Source: Vibrio hepatarius
GTDB taxonomy: Bacteria; Pseudomonadota; Gammaproteobacteria; Enterobacterales; Vibrionaceae
Direction: 5' to 3'
Length of the DNA stretch: 64,000 nucleotides
NCBI RefSeq assembly: GCF_011806575.1
Contig: NZ_JAATOO010000006.1
Coordinates: 62,001-126,000, forward strand
Part shown: one piece after another, positions 54,061 through 62,885 of the stretch
How positions within the stretch are numbered: the first letter of the stretch is position 1
Layout of the letters: every line of letters starts with the position of its first letter
Made by a program: the position numbers and the translations under genes
The notes under the pieces: model-generated
What the model was told of the DNA's origin: nothing
Seen by the model: only the letters and a program-made list of their open reading frames with translations
Databases searched by the model: none

Positions 54061-55539
54061 ATGGCAACGAATGAAGCGATTGCAGACAAACCGCAGGAAC
54101 AACAAACTGGTAACCTGCTTGATGAAATTATGGCTCAAACGCGCCTAACACCGAATGAAGAAGCATACGATATTGCGAAAAAAGGTGTTGCAGCGTTTAT
54201 TGAAAACCTCGTGGGTTCAGACCGTACAGAACAGCCTGTAAACAAGGCACTTGTTGATCAAATGCTCGTTGAGCTAGATCGAAAAATTGGTGCTCAGGTG
54301 GATGAAGTTCTTCACAATGAATCATTCCAAAACCTCGAGTCTTCATGGAGAGGCTTAAAGCTTCTTGTTGACCGCACCGATTTTGGTGAGAACAACAAAA
54401 TTGATGTGTTGCACGTAACGAAAGAAGAACTTCTGGATGATTTCGAGTTCGCTCCAGAAACTACTCAATCTGGTCTATACAAACACGTTTACTCTTCTGG
54501 CTACGGTCAATTTGGTGGTGAACCAACTGGTGTAATCATCGGTAACTATAGCTTCACTCCTTCTACACCAGATATGAAGTTACTCCAGTACATGGGGGCA
54601 CTAGGTGCGATGGCACATGCGCCATTCATCTCAAGTGTTGGACCTCAATTCTTTGGTATTGATTCTTTTGAAGAGCTACCAAATCAAAAAGACCTTAAGT
54701 CAACGTTTGAAGGCCCTAAATACACCAAGTGGCGTTCACTACGTGAGTCAGAAGATGCACGTTACATCGGTTTGACCGCTCCACGTTTCTTACTTCGTAC
54801 ACCATATGACCCAACCGAGAACCCGGTTAAATCGTTCTCTTACAGCGAAAACGTTAGTGGTTCACATGAAAGTTACCTTTGGGGTAACACTGCGTTTGCA
54901 TTTGCTACGCGTTTGACCGACAGCTTTGCTAAATACCGCTGGTGTCCAAACATCATTGGTCCACAAAGCGGTGGTGCAGTTGAAGATCTTCCGGTTCATG
55001 TTTATGAATCGATGGGCGCTCTACAGTCTAAGATTCCAACTGAAGTACTGGTAACAGACCGTAAAGAATTCGAACTAGCAGAAGAAGGCTTCATTGCGCT
55101 GACAATGCGTAAAGGCAGTGACAATGCATCGTTCTTCTCTGCGAACTCAATTCAAAAGCCGAAGATTTTCCCGAATACCAAGGAAGGCAAAGAAGCCGAA
55201 ACCAACTACAAGTTGGGTACACAGCTGCCTTACATGATGATCATCAACCGCTTGGCGCACTACATCAAAGTGCTGCAACGTGAGCAAATTGGTGCTTGGA
55301 AAGAGCGCCAAGACCTTGAACGTGAACTGAATGGTTGGATTCGTCAGTATGTTGCTGACCAAGAGAACCCGCCAGCGGACGTACGTAGCCGCCGTCCATT
55401 ACGCGCTGCAAGCATTGAAGTTCATGATGTACAGGGTGAGCCAGGTTGGTATCAAGTATCTCTGTCGGTCCGCCCACACTTTAAGTACATGGGTGCGAAC
55501 TTCGAACTGTCTCTTGTAGGCCGATTGGATCAGGCTTAA
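54061..55539 (+). CDS. tssC: T6SS contractile sheath large subunit TssC
   Basis: A 492-residue TssC/VipB, equal in length to the V. cholerae protein. It contains the EVLHNESFQNLESSWRGLKLLVDRTDF and YSFTPSTPDMKLLQYMGALGAMAHAPFISSVGPQFFG stretches typical of the family and ends LVGRLDQA. Three TssB-TssC heterodimers build each sheath strand. ATG 54061 follows AAGGA and is the family start; an ATG at 54031 would add ten residues. The stop overlaps the tssE start by one base (TAATG). Confidence 0.97.
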   Translation: MATNEAIADKPQEQQTGNLLDEIMAQTRLTPNEEAYDIAKKGVAAFIENLVGSDRTEQPVNKALVDQMLVELDRKIGAQVDEVLHNESFQNLESSWRGLKLLVDRTDFGENNKIDVLHVTKEELLDDFEFAPETTQSGLYKHVYSSGYGQFGGEPTGVIIGNYSFTPSTPDMKLLQYMGALGAMAHAPFISSVGPQFFGIDSFEELPNQKDLKSTFEGPKYTKWRSLRESEDARYIGLTAPRFLLRTPYDPTENPVKSFSYSENVSGSHESYLWGNTAFAFATRLTDSFAKYRWCPNIIGPQSGGAVEDLPVHVYESMGALQSKIPTEVLVTDRKEFELAEEGFIALTMRKGSDNASFFSANSIQKPKIFPNTKEGKEAETNYKLGTQLPYMMIINRLAHYIKVLQREQIGAWKERQDLERELNGWIRQYVADQENPPADVRSRRPLRAASIEVHDVQGEPGWYQVSLSVRPHFKYMGANFELSLVGRLDQA

Positions 55540-55979
55540 TGAGCTACATAGAACCAGAAGAAAGCGTTTTTGGCGTTAGTCTCTTCGAACGTTTAGAGGC
55601 TGACTCCAAACCCATTTCTTTATCTCAAGGCCCAGAAAGCTCTGAGGTGCTGCGTTCTATTAAGAGAAATGTGTCAAACATTCTCAATACCCGAGTAGGA
55701 GAGTCTTTGAGCTCTCCTACACTTGGGCTGGTCGATTTTAATGACGCGACGGCAGCAACTCTGGATCTCTCTATTCGCATAAAGCTCTCAATCAAACGTT
55801 GTTTGGAGGAATTTGAACCACGGTTAACCAATGTCAATGTCCTAGTGATTAAGGACGAAGCTGAACCATTGAATCTGCGTTTTAGTGTAGCCGCGATCGT
55901 GAATACATCAGCAATCCATGAAAAAGTAAAAATCGATTTACTTCTTGATAATAATAGAAAATACCGAGTAATAACTTAG
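55539..55979 (+). CDS. tssE: T6SS baseplate protein TssE (gp25-like)
   Basis: A 146-residue protein of the GPW/gp25 family. It carries the pattern SLFERLEADSK ... SIKRNVSNILNTRVGESLSSPTLGLVDFND. TssE is a wedge protein of the T6SS baseplate, with homology to the phage T4 gp25. The overlap with tssC (1 base) and with tssF (1 base) shows tight coupling. The family EPR-like segment reads FEPRLTNVNVL, as expected. Confidence 0.94.
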   Translation: MSYIEPEESVFGVSLFERLEADSKPISLSQGPESSEVLRSIKRNVSNILNTRVGESLSSPTLGLVDFNDATAATLDLSIRIKLSIKRCLEEFEPRLTNVNVLVIKDEAEPLNLRFSVAAIVNTSAIHEKVKIDLLLDNNRKYRVIT

Positions 55980-57742
55980 TGGCACAAGACAAATATTTTC
56001 GAGACGAACTGGCTTTTCTCAAAGAACAAGGAAAGCAGTTTTCCGAAGTTTATCCTCAACTTTCCCGTTTTCTTAACGGTAGAAATACCGATCCTGACGT
56101 TGAACGCTTGCTTGAAGGGTTTGCGTTTCTAACTGGCAAGCTGCGCGAGAAAGTTGAAGATGAATTTCCTGAGCTAACACACTCGATTATTAACATGCTT
56201 TGGCCGAACTATCTTCGCCCAATCCCGAGTTTGAGCATCTTACGGTTTCATCCAAAAAACAACTTTCACACTCGTCAGGTTATTCCGCAGTCGACTCAAG
56301 TAGACTCGAAACCTGTATTTGGAACCGCCTGTCATTTTAATACTTGCCGTGAGGTAGAAATCTACCCAATTGAATGCGAAAGAGTTCAAGCCATTCACTC
56401 GAAAGACACCAGTAAGGTGATCCTCGAGCTCTCAATGCTTAATCCAGATGAGTTAGTTAAATCGATCGGTTTAGAATCGCTGCGTTTCTATTTAGGTGGT
56501 GATACTTACAGTGCGCAGAGTTTATATCTTTGGTTGGGGCATTACCTTGAATCTATCGACGTTGAGTTCGAAGGTGGCAAAGTTACTGTACCTAAAGATG
56601 TTTTTGACGTAGTGGGCTTCGATAATGATGGGCTCTTACCGTATCCAAAAAACGTTTATCAAGGCTATCGTATTTTCCAAGAGTACCTCGCGTTTCCAGA
56701 GGCATTTCACTTTTTCGACTTAAAGAAAATTGGCCAATATATCCCTGGGCATGTGAAAGGAAGCTTTAAAATATGCTTCAACTTTTCTCAGACGTTACCG
56801 ACCAGCGCGCAGATAACCAATGACAGTTTCATTCTCTATGCGACACCGATTGTTAATTTGTTCCAGCACGATGCAGATCCGATTGATTTAACCGGCAGAC
56901 AAACAGAGTACCGTGTTAAGCCATCAAGTCGCTATCCAAGTCATTATGAGATCTTTAGCGTTAATCATGTCGAGGGTTGGCAGGATACATCGGATGGTCG
57001 AGTTCGCGGGCAACGACGTGTATATACCCCGTTTGAGAGTTTCAAGCATGAAATAGAACTATCTCGCAATCGCCTCGCGTTGTATTACCGAGTTCGCGTG
57101 AAAGACAGTATCCGCAAAGATGGTTTTGACCACTACATTTCGTTCGTGCGCGGCGATGAAACAAGCAGTTATGCGAAAGACGAAGCGGTAACACTTGAGC
57201 TGACATGTACCAACAGACAACTTCCAGCGGAGCTAGGCGTAGGTGATGTGTGTATTAGCACAGATACCTCTCCGCCGTTTGCTGATTTCGGCAATATTAC
57301 CATCCCAACTCAAACATTGAGACCAGTATTAGATGGCAGCCTGCTATGGACATTAATCTCCAATCTATCACTCAATTATTTGTCGCTTTTGGATAAGCAG
57401 GCGCTTAGCTCGGTGTTAAGGGCTTACGACTTCCGAGCACTGGTGGATCAGCGTGCTGCACGTATTTCACGTCAGAGAATGGAAGGTATCGTCGATATTC
57501 AAACTCAGCCATTAGACAAGCTGATAAGAGGCATGCCTGTCCGTGGACTGATTTCGAAAATTACCATGGACCCGAATGCATTCGGTTCAGAAGGCGATCT
57601 TTACTTGTTTGGCACCGTACTCAGCCAGTTTTTTGCCTTATACGCCAGCATAAACTCGTTCCATGAATTAGTGGTAGTAAACGCGGAAAGTCGAGAGGAA
57701 TACCGCTGGGGTACGCAACACGGAATGCAGCCACTGATATGA
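55979..57742 (+). CDS. tssF: T6SS baseplate protein TssF
   Basis: A 587-residue TssF/VasA, the normal length. It opens with FRDELAFLKEQGKQFSEVYPQLSRFLNGRNTDPDVERLLEGFAFLTGKLREKVEDEFPELTHSIINMLWPNYLRPIPS in broken form, the family's signature N-terminus. With TssG, TssE and TssK it makes the baseplate. The start is GTG 55979, which overlaps the TAG stop of tssE by one base. Its stop overlaps tssG by 4 bp. Confidence 0.96.
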   Translation: MAQDKYFRDELAFLKEQGKQFSEVYPQLSRFLNGRNTDPDVERLLEGFAFLTGKLREKVEDEFPELTHSIINMLWPNYLRPIPSLSILRFHPKNNFHTRQVIPQSTQVDSKPVFGTACHFNTCREVEIYPIECERVQAIHSKDTSKVILELSMLNPDELVKSIGLESLRFYLGGDTYSAQSLYLWLGHYLESIDVEFEGGKVTVPKDVFDVVGFDNDGLLPYPKNVYQGYRIFQEYLAFPEAFHFFDLKKIGQYIPGHVKGSFKICFNFSQTLPTSAQITNDSFILYATPIVNLFQHDADPIDLTGRQTEYRVKPSSRYPSHYEIFSVNHVEGWQDTSDGRVRGQRRVYTPFESFKHEIELSRNRLALYYRVRVKDSIRKDGFDHYISFVRGDETSSYAKDEAVTLELTCTNRQLPAELGVGDVCISTDTSPPFADFGNITIPTQTLRPVLDGSLLWTLISNLSLNYLSLLDKQALSSVLRAYDFRALVDQRAARISRQRMEGIVDIQTQPLDKLIRGMPVRGLISKITMDPNAFGSEGDLYLFGTVLSQFFALYASINSFHELVVVNAESREEYRWGTQHGMQPLI

Positions 57743-58725
57743 GATCAACTGCCTTAGAACCGTTACCAAACAACGTTGCGGACCTCGATGTAAAGAGTTT
57801 TAACTTCTACCAGTTGGTTGAGTTGCTTTTGACGTTAAATGAACTCGACCCTGAAGATGATGATTGGGAACGCCAATGTGAGCTGATGTTCAAGTCCAAT
57901 CCTAGCTTGGGGTTTTCTACGTCTGATATCTCTGGATTAACGCAGCACTCTGCGGGGCGGATGGAACTAGAGACGACGTTTTTTGGTTTAACCGGAGCAC
58001 AATCGCCGCTACCTGGGTATCTACTTGAACACATTACAACGGAAGGTGAACTCGGACTGCGTGGGTTGTTTCTCGATTTTTTCAACAACCATCTAATCAC
58101 GCTCGTTTATCGAGTGTGGCGTAAGTACAGGTATTACATTCGTTTCCAAGAGGGCGCGAGCGACAAGTTTTCTGCGCAGTTGTTTGCTTTGGTGGGGCTT
58201 GCTGACCCGGACATGCGCGGTGAGACCCCAATTAACTGGTGCAAGATGTTGTCTTACGCCGGAATGTTGGCTGGTCGAAGTCGTTCTCCCCAAGTGGTGT
58301 CAGGCATTATCGCGCACTGCTTTGACATCGAAGACGTTGAAATTCGTCAGTGGGTGACAAGACGTGTCGATATTAGCCGCGATCAGCAAATGAAGCTAGG
58401 CGCTGCAAATATGTGCTTGGGTGAAAACACCGTGATTGGTGAAAAAGTTACAGAGTGTAATGGCAAATTCACCTTGGTGTTAAGAGGACTAAGTCAGCAG
58501 CGATACCGAGACTTTTTACCCACGGGAAAAGAGTACTTACCGCTGTGCAAACTTGTTGAGTTTGTGCTTCGCGAACAAATGGCTTACGACCTAGAGCTGC
58601 ACTTAAAAGAAGGGGAAACCTCTTCATTAATGCTAGACAGAAATAAAGCCACACCACTGGGTTGGTCAACCTTTCTTGGCGAAGGTGATGGCCAACAAAG
58701 TGTCACGATTCAAGTGCGCCAATAG
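57739..58725 (+). CDS. tssG: T6SS baseplate protein TssG
   Basis: A 328-residue TssG/VasB. It shows FYQLVELLLTLNE, the PLPGYLLEHIT segment and YRVWRKYRYYIRFQEG, typical of the family. TssG binds two TssF and one TssE to form a wedge. ATG 57739 overlaps tssF (ATGA). The N-terminal 20 residues are less conserved. The gap to tagH is 11 bp. Confidence 0.95.
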   Translation: MRSTALEPLPNNVADLDVKSFNFYQLVELLLTLNELDPEDDDWERQCELMFKSNPSLGFSTSDISGLTQHSAGRMELETTFFGLTGAQSPLPGYLLEHITTEGELGLRGLFLDFFNNHLITLVYRVWRKYRYYIRFQEGASDKFSAQLFALVGLADPDMRGETPINWCKMLSYAGMLAGRSRSPQVVSGIIAHCFDIEDVEIRQWVTRRVDISRDQQMKLGAANMCLGENTVIGEKVTECNGKFTLVLRGLSQQRYRDFLPTGKEYLPLCKLVEFVLREQMAYDLELHLKEGETSSLMLDRNKATPLGWSTFLGEGDGQQSVTIQVRQ

Positions 58726-58736
58726 AGGGAAATGGA

Positions 58737-60248
58737 GTGGAACAGCACAATAAAATTTTGAATGTCATTGTGACGAATACCAAAGACCTCGAACCTGGGG
58801 TCAGTGCCTCTTATGAATTCAATCAAGAGGGCGGAGTTATTGGTTCAAGTGGCACGACAAGTTGGCCATTAAAAGGGCAGAACACAAATGTTTATGCTCA
58901 GCACTGCGAAATCCTTGTTAGAGACAATCATTTCTGTATTAAGGACTTATGCGGTGAAACCTATGTAAACGGAGCAACGATGCCTTTGGGCATTGGAAAG
59001 ATGGCGCAAATTCATCACAAAGACACGTTTAAAGTCGGTTTATACCAGTTGATGGTCACCAGCGAGTCGACTGATAGTTACTTGCATTCGAGTAATCAAA
59101 CCCTTGAACAGTTGTTCGGCCAAGAAAACGAACTCTTTGATGAAGACGAAGAACTTGTCTTAGCGCCAAAAAAGAAAACGGAACATATCGATCCTTTGGA
59201 CCTTCTTGAAGTTGATGTGAAAGACAAGGAAGCGCAAAGCTTGCTCGGTGATCATGAAGACATTGCAACCGATACGGATGACTCAGAATGGTTGCTGGCT
59301 AACCAAAAGAAGAATAAGACACAAGATGTGACGCCACAAGCTGATAGCGAGTTCGAAATGTCATCAGCAATCAAATTGAAGAAAAAAAGCCGTTTTAACC
59401 CGTTTTCTTTCTTTGCCAAACCTGACACCGATGCTGTTACTGAAAGTACAGCTAGCAGCAATCGCATCGAAGAACATAACAAACTTATAAATACGACCCA
59501 TTCAGAACAAAAGCAGCCAATGTACGTGAACGATGGGCTAGGTGACATACAAAAAGAGGAATTGATGATGGACGACAAAACGTTGGACCTGCTCGAAGAA
59601 GAATTTTCCAAACAGGAAAGGTTAGATAATGACTTGTTGGTAACGGGTGAGCAAAACCATATGCTTTCTGGTCCACTATTTCGTGGATTGGGTGTATCCG
59701 TGGTAGACAGCCGTCAAGCACAAGAAGTGCAGATGACTTCGGAAGAGATTGGCGCAGCGCTGCAGGCCGCAGTAAAGGGCCTTCTGGATCTTCATCAACA
59801 TGTTGATAGTGGCCGCTATGGTGTTATCAATAAGAACTTACAACCAATCGAAGACAACCCTCTACGTCTTGGTCTGCCTTATGAAGAGACTGTTAAGACG
59901 ATGTTCAGTAACGATTCTGGCTCTGTTCATTTATCTGCGCCGTCGGCAATTTCAGAGAGCTTAAAGAACCTCAAAGATCACAACGATGTCGTACAAGTAG
60001 CGACAACTTTGGCGTTAGGCCAAATCGTACAGGCATTTTCTCCAGAAACATTGATGAAACGTTTTGAGCGCTACCGTCGTTCATATGAAATCCCTGAACA
60101 AAACCAAAATGCTTGGGCGTGGGAAATGTACCAAAGCTACTACCGAGAGCTGACGTCTGATCGCCAGCAAGGGTTCGAAAAGCTTTTCTGGGAAGTGTTT
60201 GATCAAGCATATGACCGTCTACTACGTGAGAAACAAATGGAGTCATGA
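58737..60248 (+). CDS. tagH: T6SS-associated FHA-domain protein TagH
   Basis: A 503-residue protein. The N-terminal FHA domain covers about residues 10-105 (GVIGSSGTTSWPLKG, HCEILVRDNHFCIKDLCGETYVNG). A long acidic, low-complexity middle follows (about 115-290). The C-terminal T6SS FHA-associated domain has EIGAALQAAVKGLLDLHQ and AWEMYQSYYRELTSDRQQGFEKLFWEVFDQAYDRL. FHA proteins read phospho-Thr, usually as part of a Thr-kinase/phosphatase switch. No kinase is in the visible part of the cluster. GTG 58737 is the start. Confidence 0.92.
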   Translation: MEQHNKILNVIVTNTKDLEPGVSASYEFNQEGGVIGSSGTTSWPLKGQNTNVYAQHCEILVRDNHFCIKDLCGETYVNGATMPLGIGKMAQIHHKDTFKVGLYQLMVTSESTDSYLHSSNQTLEQLFGQENELFDEDEELVLAPKKKTEHIDPLDLLEVDVKDKEAQSLLGDHEDIATDTDDSEWLLANQKKNKTQDVTPQADSEFEMSSAIKLKKKSRFNPFSFFAKPDTDAVTESTASSNRIEEHNKLINTTHSEQKQPMYVNDGLGDIQKEELMMDDKTLDLLEEEFSKQERLDNDLLVTGEQNHMLSGPLFRGLGVSVVDSRQAQEVQMTSEEIGAALQAAVKGLLDLHQHVDSGRYGVINKNLQPIEDNPLRLGLPYEETVKTMFSNDSGSVHLSAPSAISESLKNLKDHNDVVQVATTLALGQIVQAFSPETLMKRFERYRRSYEIPEQNQNAWAWEMYQSYYRELTSDRQQGFEKLFWEVFDQAYDRLLREKQMES

Positions 60249-60721
60249 TGCTAAAGCACATCTTGGTTTTTCTTTTAGGGATATTAGCGCTAACCGGTTG
60301 TAGCTCAAGTGACAAAGTCTCTGAGCAACCGACAGTCGTCACTTTCAGTTTGGTTGCAGACAAAGGTGTCAATCCAAATGTTTATGGTGAGCCGTCGCCA
60401 ATCGAACTGCAAGTATTTGAACTGGAAGATGATTCGATGTTTCTTTCAGCAGATTTTGACCAAATCAACGAAGACTACAAAAAAGTGCTCAAGAGCAACT
60501 ATGTCGATGTTTATGACTACGTGTTAACGCCCGGACAGTTCAAGTTTGTTGAAGATATAGAAGTCGACGAAGACACTCGCTATATCGCGGTGTTAGCTAA
60601 GTTTGCTGAGCCTGAACTCAGTGATTGGAAAAAAGCAGTGAAGATTATCAATCTAGGTCATAGATACCATCTGTTGATGCTGTTTAAAGACTATGATGTT
60701 GAATTACAGAAGGTAGAGTAA
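60245..60721 (+). CDS. tssJ: T6SS outer-membrane lipoprotein TssJ
   Basis: A 158-residue lipoprotein with a clear signal peptide and lipobox (LALTGC, Cys at residue 19) followed by a Ser-rich linker. The TssJ core reads TFSLVADKGVNPNVYGEPSPIELQVFELEDD. It anchors the T6SS membrane complex (TssJLM) to the outer membrane. ATG 60245 overlaps tagH by 4 bp. The gap to tssK is 2 bp. Confidence 0.95.
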   Translation: MMLKHILVFLLGILALTGCSSSDKVSEQPTVVTFSLVADKGVNPNVYGEPSPIELQVFELEDDSMFLSADFDQINEDYKKVLKSNYVDVYDYVLTPGQFKFVEDIEVDEDTRYIAVLAKFAEPELSDWKKAVKIINLGHRYHLLMLFKDYDVELQKVE

Positions 60722-60723
60722 GT

Positions 60724-62058
60724 ATGGTTTCGCGCAATAGAGTGGTTTGGAGCGAGGGCTTATTTATCAAACCACAACATTTCCAACAGCAACAGAGATA
60801 CAACGAGTACATTGTTGACGAAAGAGTGTCGTCAGTTAGCCAGTACTTGTTTGGCGTATCAGAGCTGTCGTTAAACCCTGAATACTTGAGTTTTGGACGT
60901 ATTGCTATTGAACGTGCCGTTGGTGTGATGCCGGATGGCACTGTATTCCGTATTCCCCAAGAAGACCAAATGCCGGATCCACTTGAAGTTGTGGACGACT
61001 CTTTGGCAAACCAGATTGTGTACTTGGCATTGCCACTACGCAGTGATTCTTTAATGGAAATTTCGCATGCGGATGCACAAGGTACTGGCCGTTATATTGC
61101 GAGTAAACAGGAAGTTCGAGATGTGCATACCCCTCAAGGTGACACTGCACTGATGGATGTTTCTCCTGTGCAACCTAGGTTAATGCTAGAGAAGCAAGAC
61201 AGAAGCTCTTTCTCGTCGATAGCGATTGCACGTATTTTAGAAAAGCGTCCAGACGGCAGCGTCATGTTGGATCCAGACTTTATTCCTTGCCATCTGAATG
61301 TAGTAGGTGTGCCGACATTACATCGATTCATCAATGAAATGTCTGGGTTAATGCGCGAGCGTGCAAAAAATATTGCAACGCGTATTGGCTCTCCAAGCCA
61401 AGGTGGTGTGGCGGATGTGTCAGATTTCATGTTGTTGCAAGCACTAAACCGCTTACAGCCAAATCTTCAGCATCTAGCCTCTCTGCGTAGCCTACATCCA
61501 GAACGTTTGTATCAGGCTCTGAGTACTATTTGTGGTGAGCTAGCGACATTTACCGATGAAAGTCGTATGCCGCCACAGTTCACGGTCTACCAACACGAGA
61601 TGCCGACCGAATCGTTTAGAACTCTGATGATGAAATTGCGTCAGTCACTCAGCATCGTGCTGGAGCCAAGAGCGGTTTCTATTCAGTTGCAAAAGCGCCG
61701 TTACGGCTTAATGGTTGCGCCGATTCAAGATCAGTCACTACTGGATTCTGCCGACTTTATCCTAGCTGTTCGCGCTCGTATGCCATTAGAAGACCTGCGC
61801 AGATTGTTCGTTCAGCAAACGAAAGCGTCTTCTGTTGAGAAGATCCGCGAACTTATTTCGCTTCAACTTCCAGGCATTCCTGTTAATCCGCTTCCTGTTG
61901 CGCCGCGACAACTGCCATACCACGCTGGTTATACCTACTACCAACTGGATAAGACCAGTGATGCGTGGCGTATGTTGCAGAACTCAAGCGGCTTTGCATT
62001 CCACGTTGCGGGCGAATTTGAAGAACTTGATCTGCAATTCTGGGCTATTAGGAGTTAA
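60724..62058 (+). CDS. tssK: T6SS baseplate-membrane linker TssK
   Basis: A 444-residue TssK/VasE. It has RVVWSEGLFIKPQHFQQQQRYNEYIV at the N-terminus and LPGIPVNPLPVAPRQLPYHAGYTYYQLDKTSDAWRM near the C-terminus, both diagnostic. TssK trimers link the baseplate to TssL/TssM and resemble phage receptor-binding proteins. It ends 2 bp before the tssL ATG. Confidence 0.97.
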   Translation: MVSRNRVVWSEGLFIKPQHFQQQQRYNEYIVDERVSSVSQYLFGVSELSLNPEYLSFGRIAIERAVGVMPDGTVFRIPQEDQMPDPLEVVDDSLANQIVYLALPLRSDSLMEISHADAQGTGRYIASKQEVRDVHTPQGDTALMDVSPVQPRLMLEKQDRSSFSSIAIARILEKRPDGSVMLDPDFIPCHLNVVGVPTLHRFINEMSGLMRERAKNIATRIGSPSQGGVADVSDFMLLQALNRLQPNLQHLASLRSLHPERLYQALSTICGELATFTDESRMPPQFTVYQHEMPTESFRTLMMKLRQSLSIVLEPRAVSIQLQKRRYGLMVAPIQDQSLLDSADFILAVRARMPLEDLRRLFVQQTKASSVEKIRELISLQLPGIPVNPLPVAPRQLPYHAGYTYYQLDKTSDAWRMLQNSSGFAFHVAGEFEELDLQFWAIRS

Positions 62059-62060
62059 TC

Positions 62061-62840
62061 ATGAGTGTTACCCATGAATTTACTAACGACCGCTACGATG
62101 AACTGTTATTTGAACAGGTTAAAAACATCGACGCTGATCAGGATTATTGGTTCCAGTTACGCGGTGATAACGAAAACAAAATGATTGATGCGGCGACACC
62201 TTTATTGGGTCTGTCGCTACGAATCCGTTCTTTAGCCAAATGCGATAACGTTGAAGCTATCTATAAACAAGTCCAAGAAGAGATCAAAGCCATCGAGATG
62301 GAATTGATTCAAGCCGATGTCGAACATGCATCGGTGATGGCCTACCGTTACGTACTTTGTGCAGTGCTCGATGAAGCAGTGATGAGCACAGACTGGGGCG
62401 CTGAAAGTAGTTGGGCTGAACACTCTTTGCTGACTCGTTTCCACAACGAAACATGGGGTGGTGAAAAGGTGTTCGTTATTTTGAATCGTCTGTTGGCCGA
62501 TCCTCCTCGCTATCGAATGCTTCTGGAGTTCATCTACCTATGCTTAATGCTGGGATTTGAAGGTAAATACAAGGTAGTCGAAGGCGGTAAAGAAGAAAGA
62601 GAGCGCGTTGCATTAAAGCTCTACGAAACACTGAATAGCTTTGATGATAAAGAGCCTGAGTCATTGACGTGCGCCACAGAGCATGTTGTGGCAACTAAGT
62701 ACCGTTTGAGTAACCAAATGCCGATTTGGATGATCTTCGCTGGCTTTGCCGGGCTATGGGGTGTGGCTTTCATTGTCTACCGATACTTGCTCAGCGCTAA
62801 ATCTTTAGATGTGCTCAATCAATTAACTCAGCTCCTATAA
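62061..62840 (+). CDS. tssL: T6SS inner-membrane protein TssL (DotU family)
   Basis: A 259-residue DotU-type TssL, short form without the OmpA/peptidoglycan-binding extension. The cytoplasmic domain spans about residues 1-215 (PLLGLSLRIRSLAKC ... RYVLCAVLDEAVMSTDWG ... WGGEKVFVILNRLLADPPRYRMLLEFIYLCLMLGFEGKYKV). A single C-terminal transmembrane helix (about 222-242) anchors it. It pairs with TssM in the membrane complex; TssM lies beyond the window. Confidence 0.96.
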   Translation: MSVTHEFTNDRYDELLFEQVKNIDADQDYWFQLRGDNENKMIDAATPLLGLSLRIRSLAKCDNVEAIYKQVQEEIKAIEMELIQADVEHASVMAYRYVLCAVLDEAVMSTDWGAESSWAEHSLLTRFHNETWGGEKVFVILNRLLADPPRYRMLLEFIYLCLMLGFEGKYKVVEGGKEERERVALKLYETLNSFDDKEPESLTCATEHVVATKYRLSNQMPIWMIFAGFAGLWGVAFIVYRYLLSAKSLDVLNQLTQLL

Positions 62841-62885
62841 GACTGACTTAAACATTCGGAATAAATAATTTCAAAAGGCTTTGAT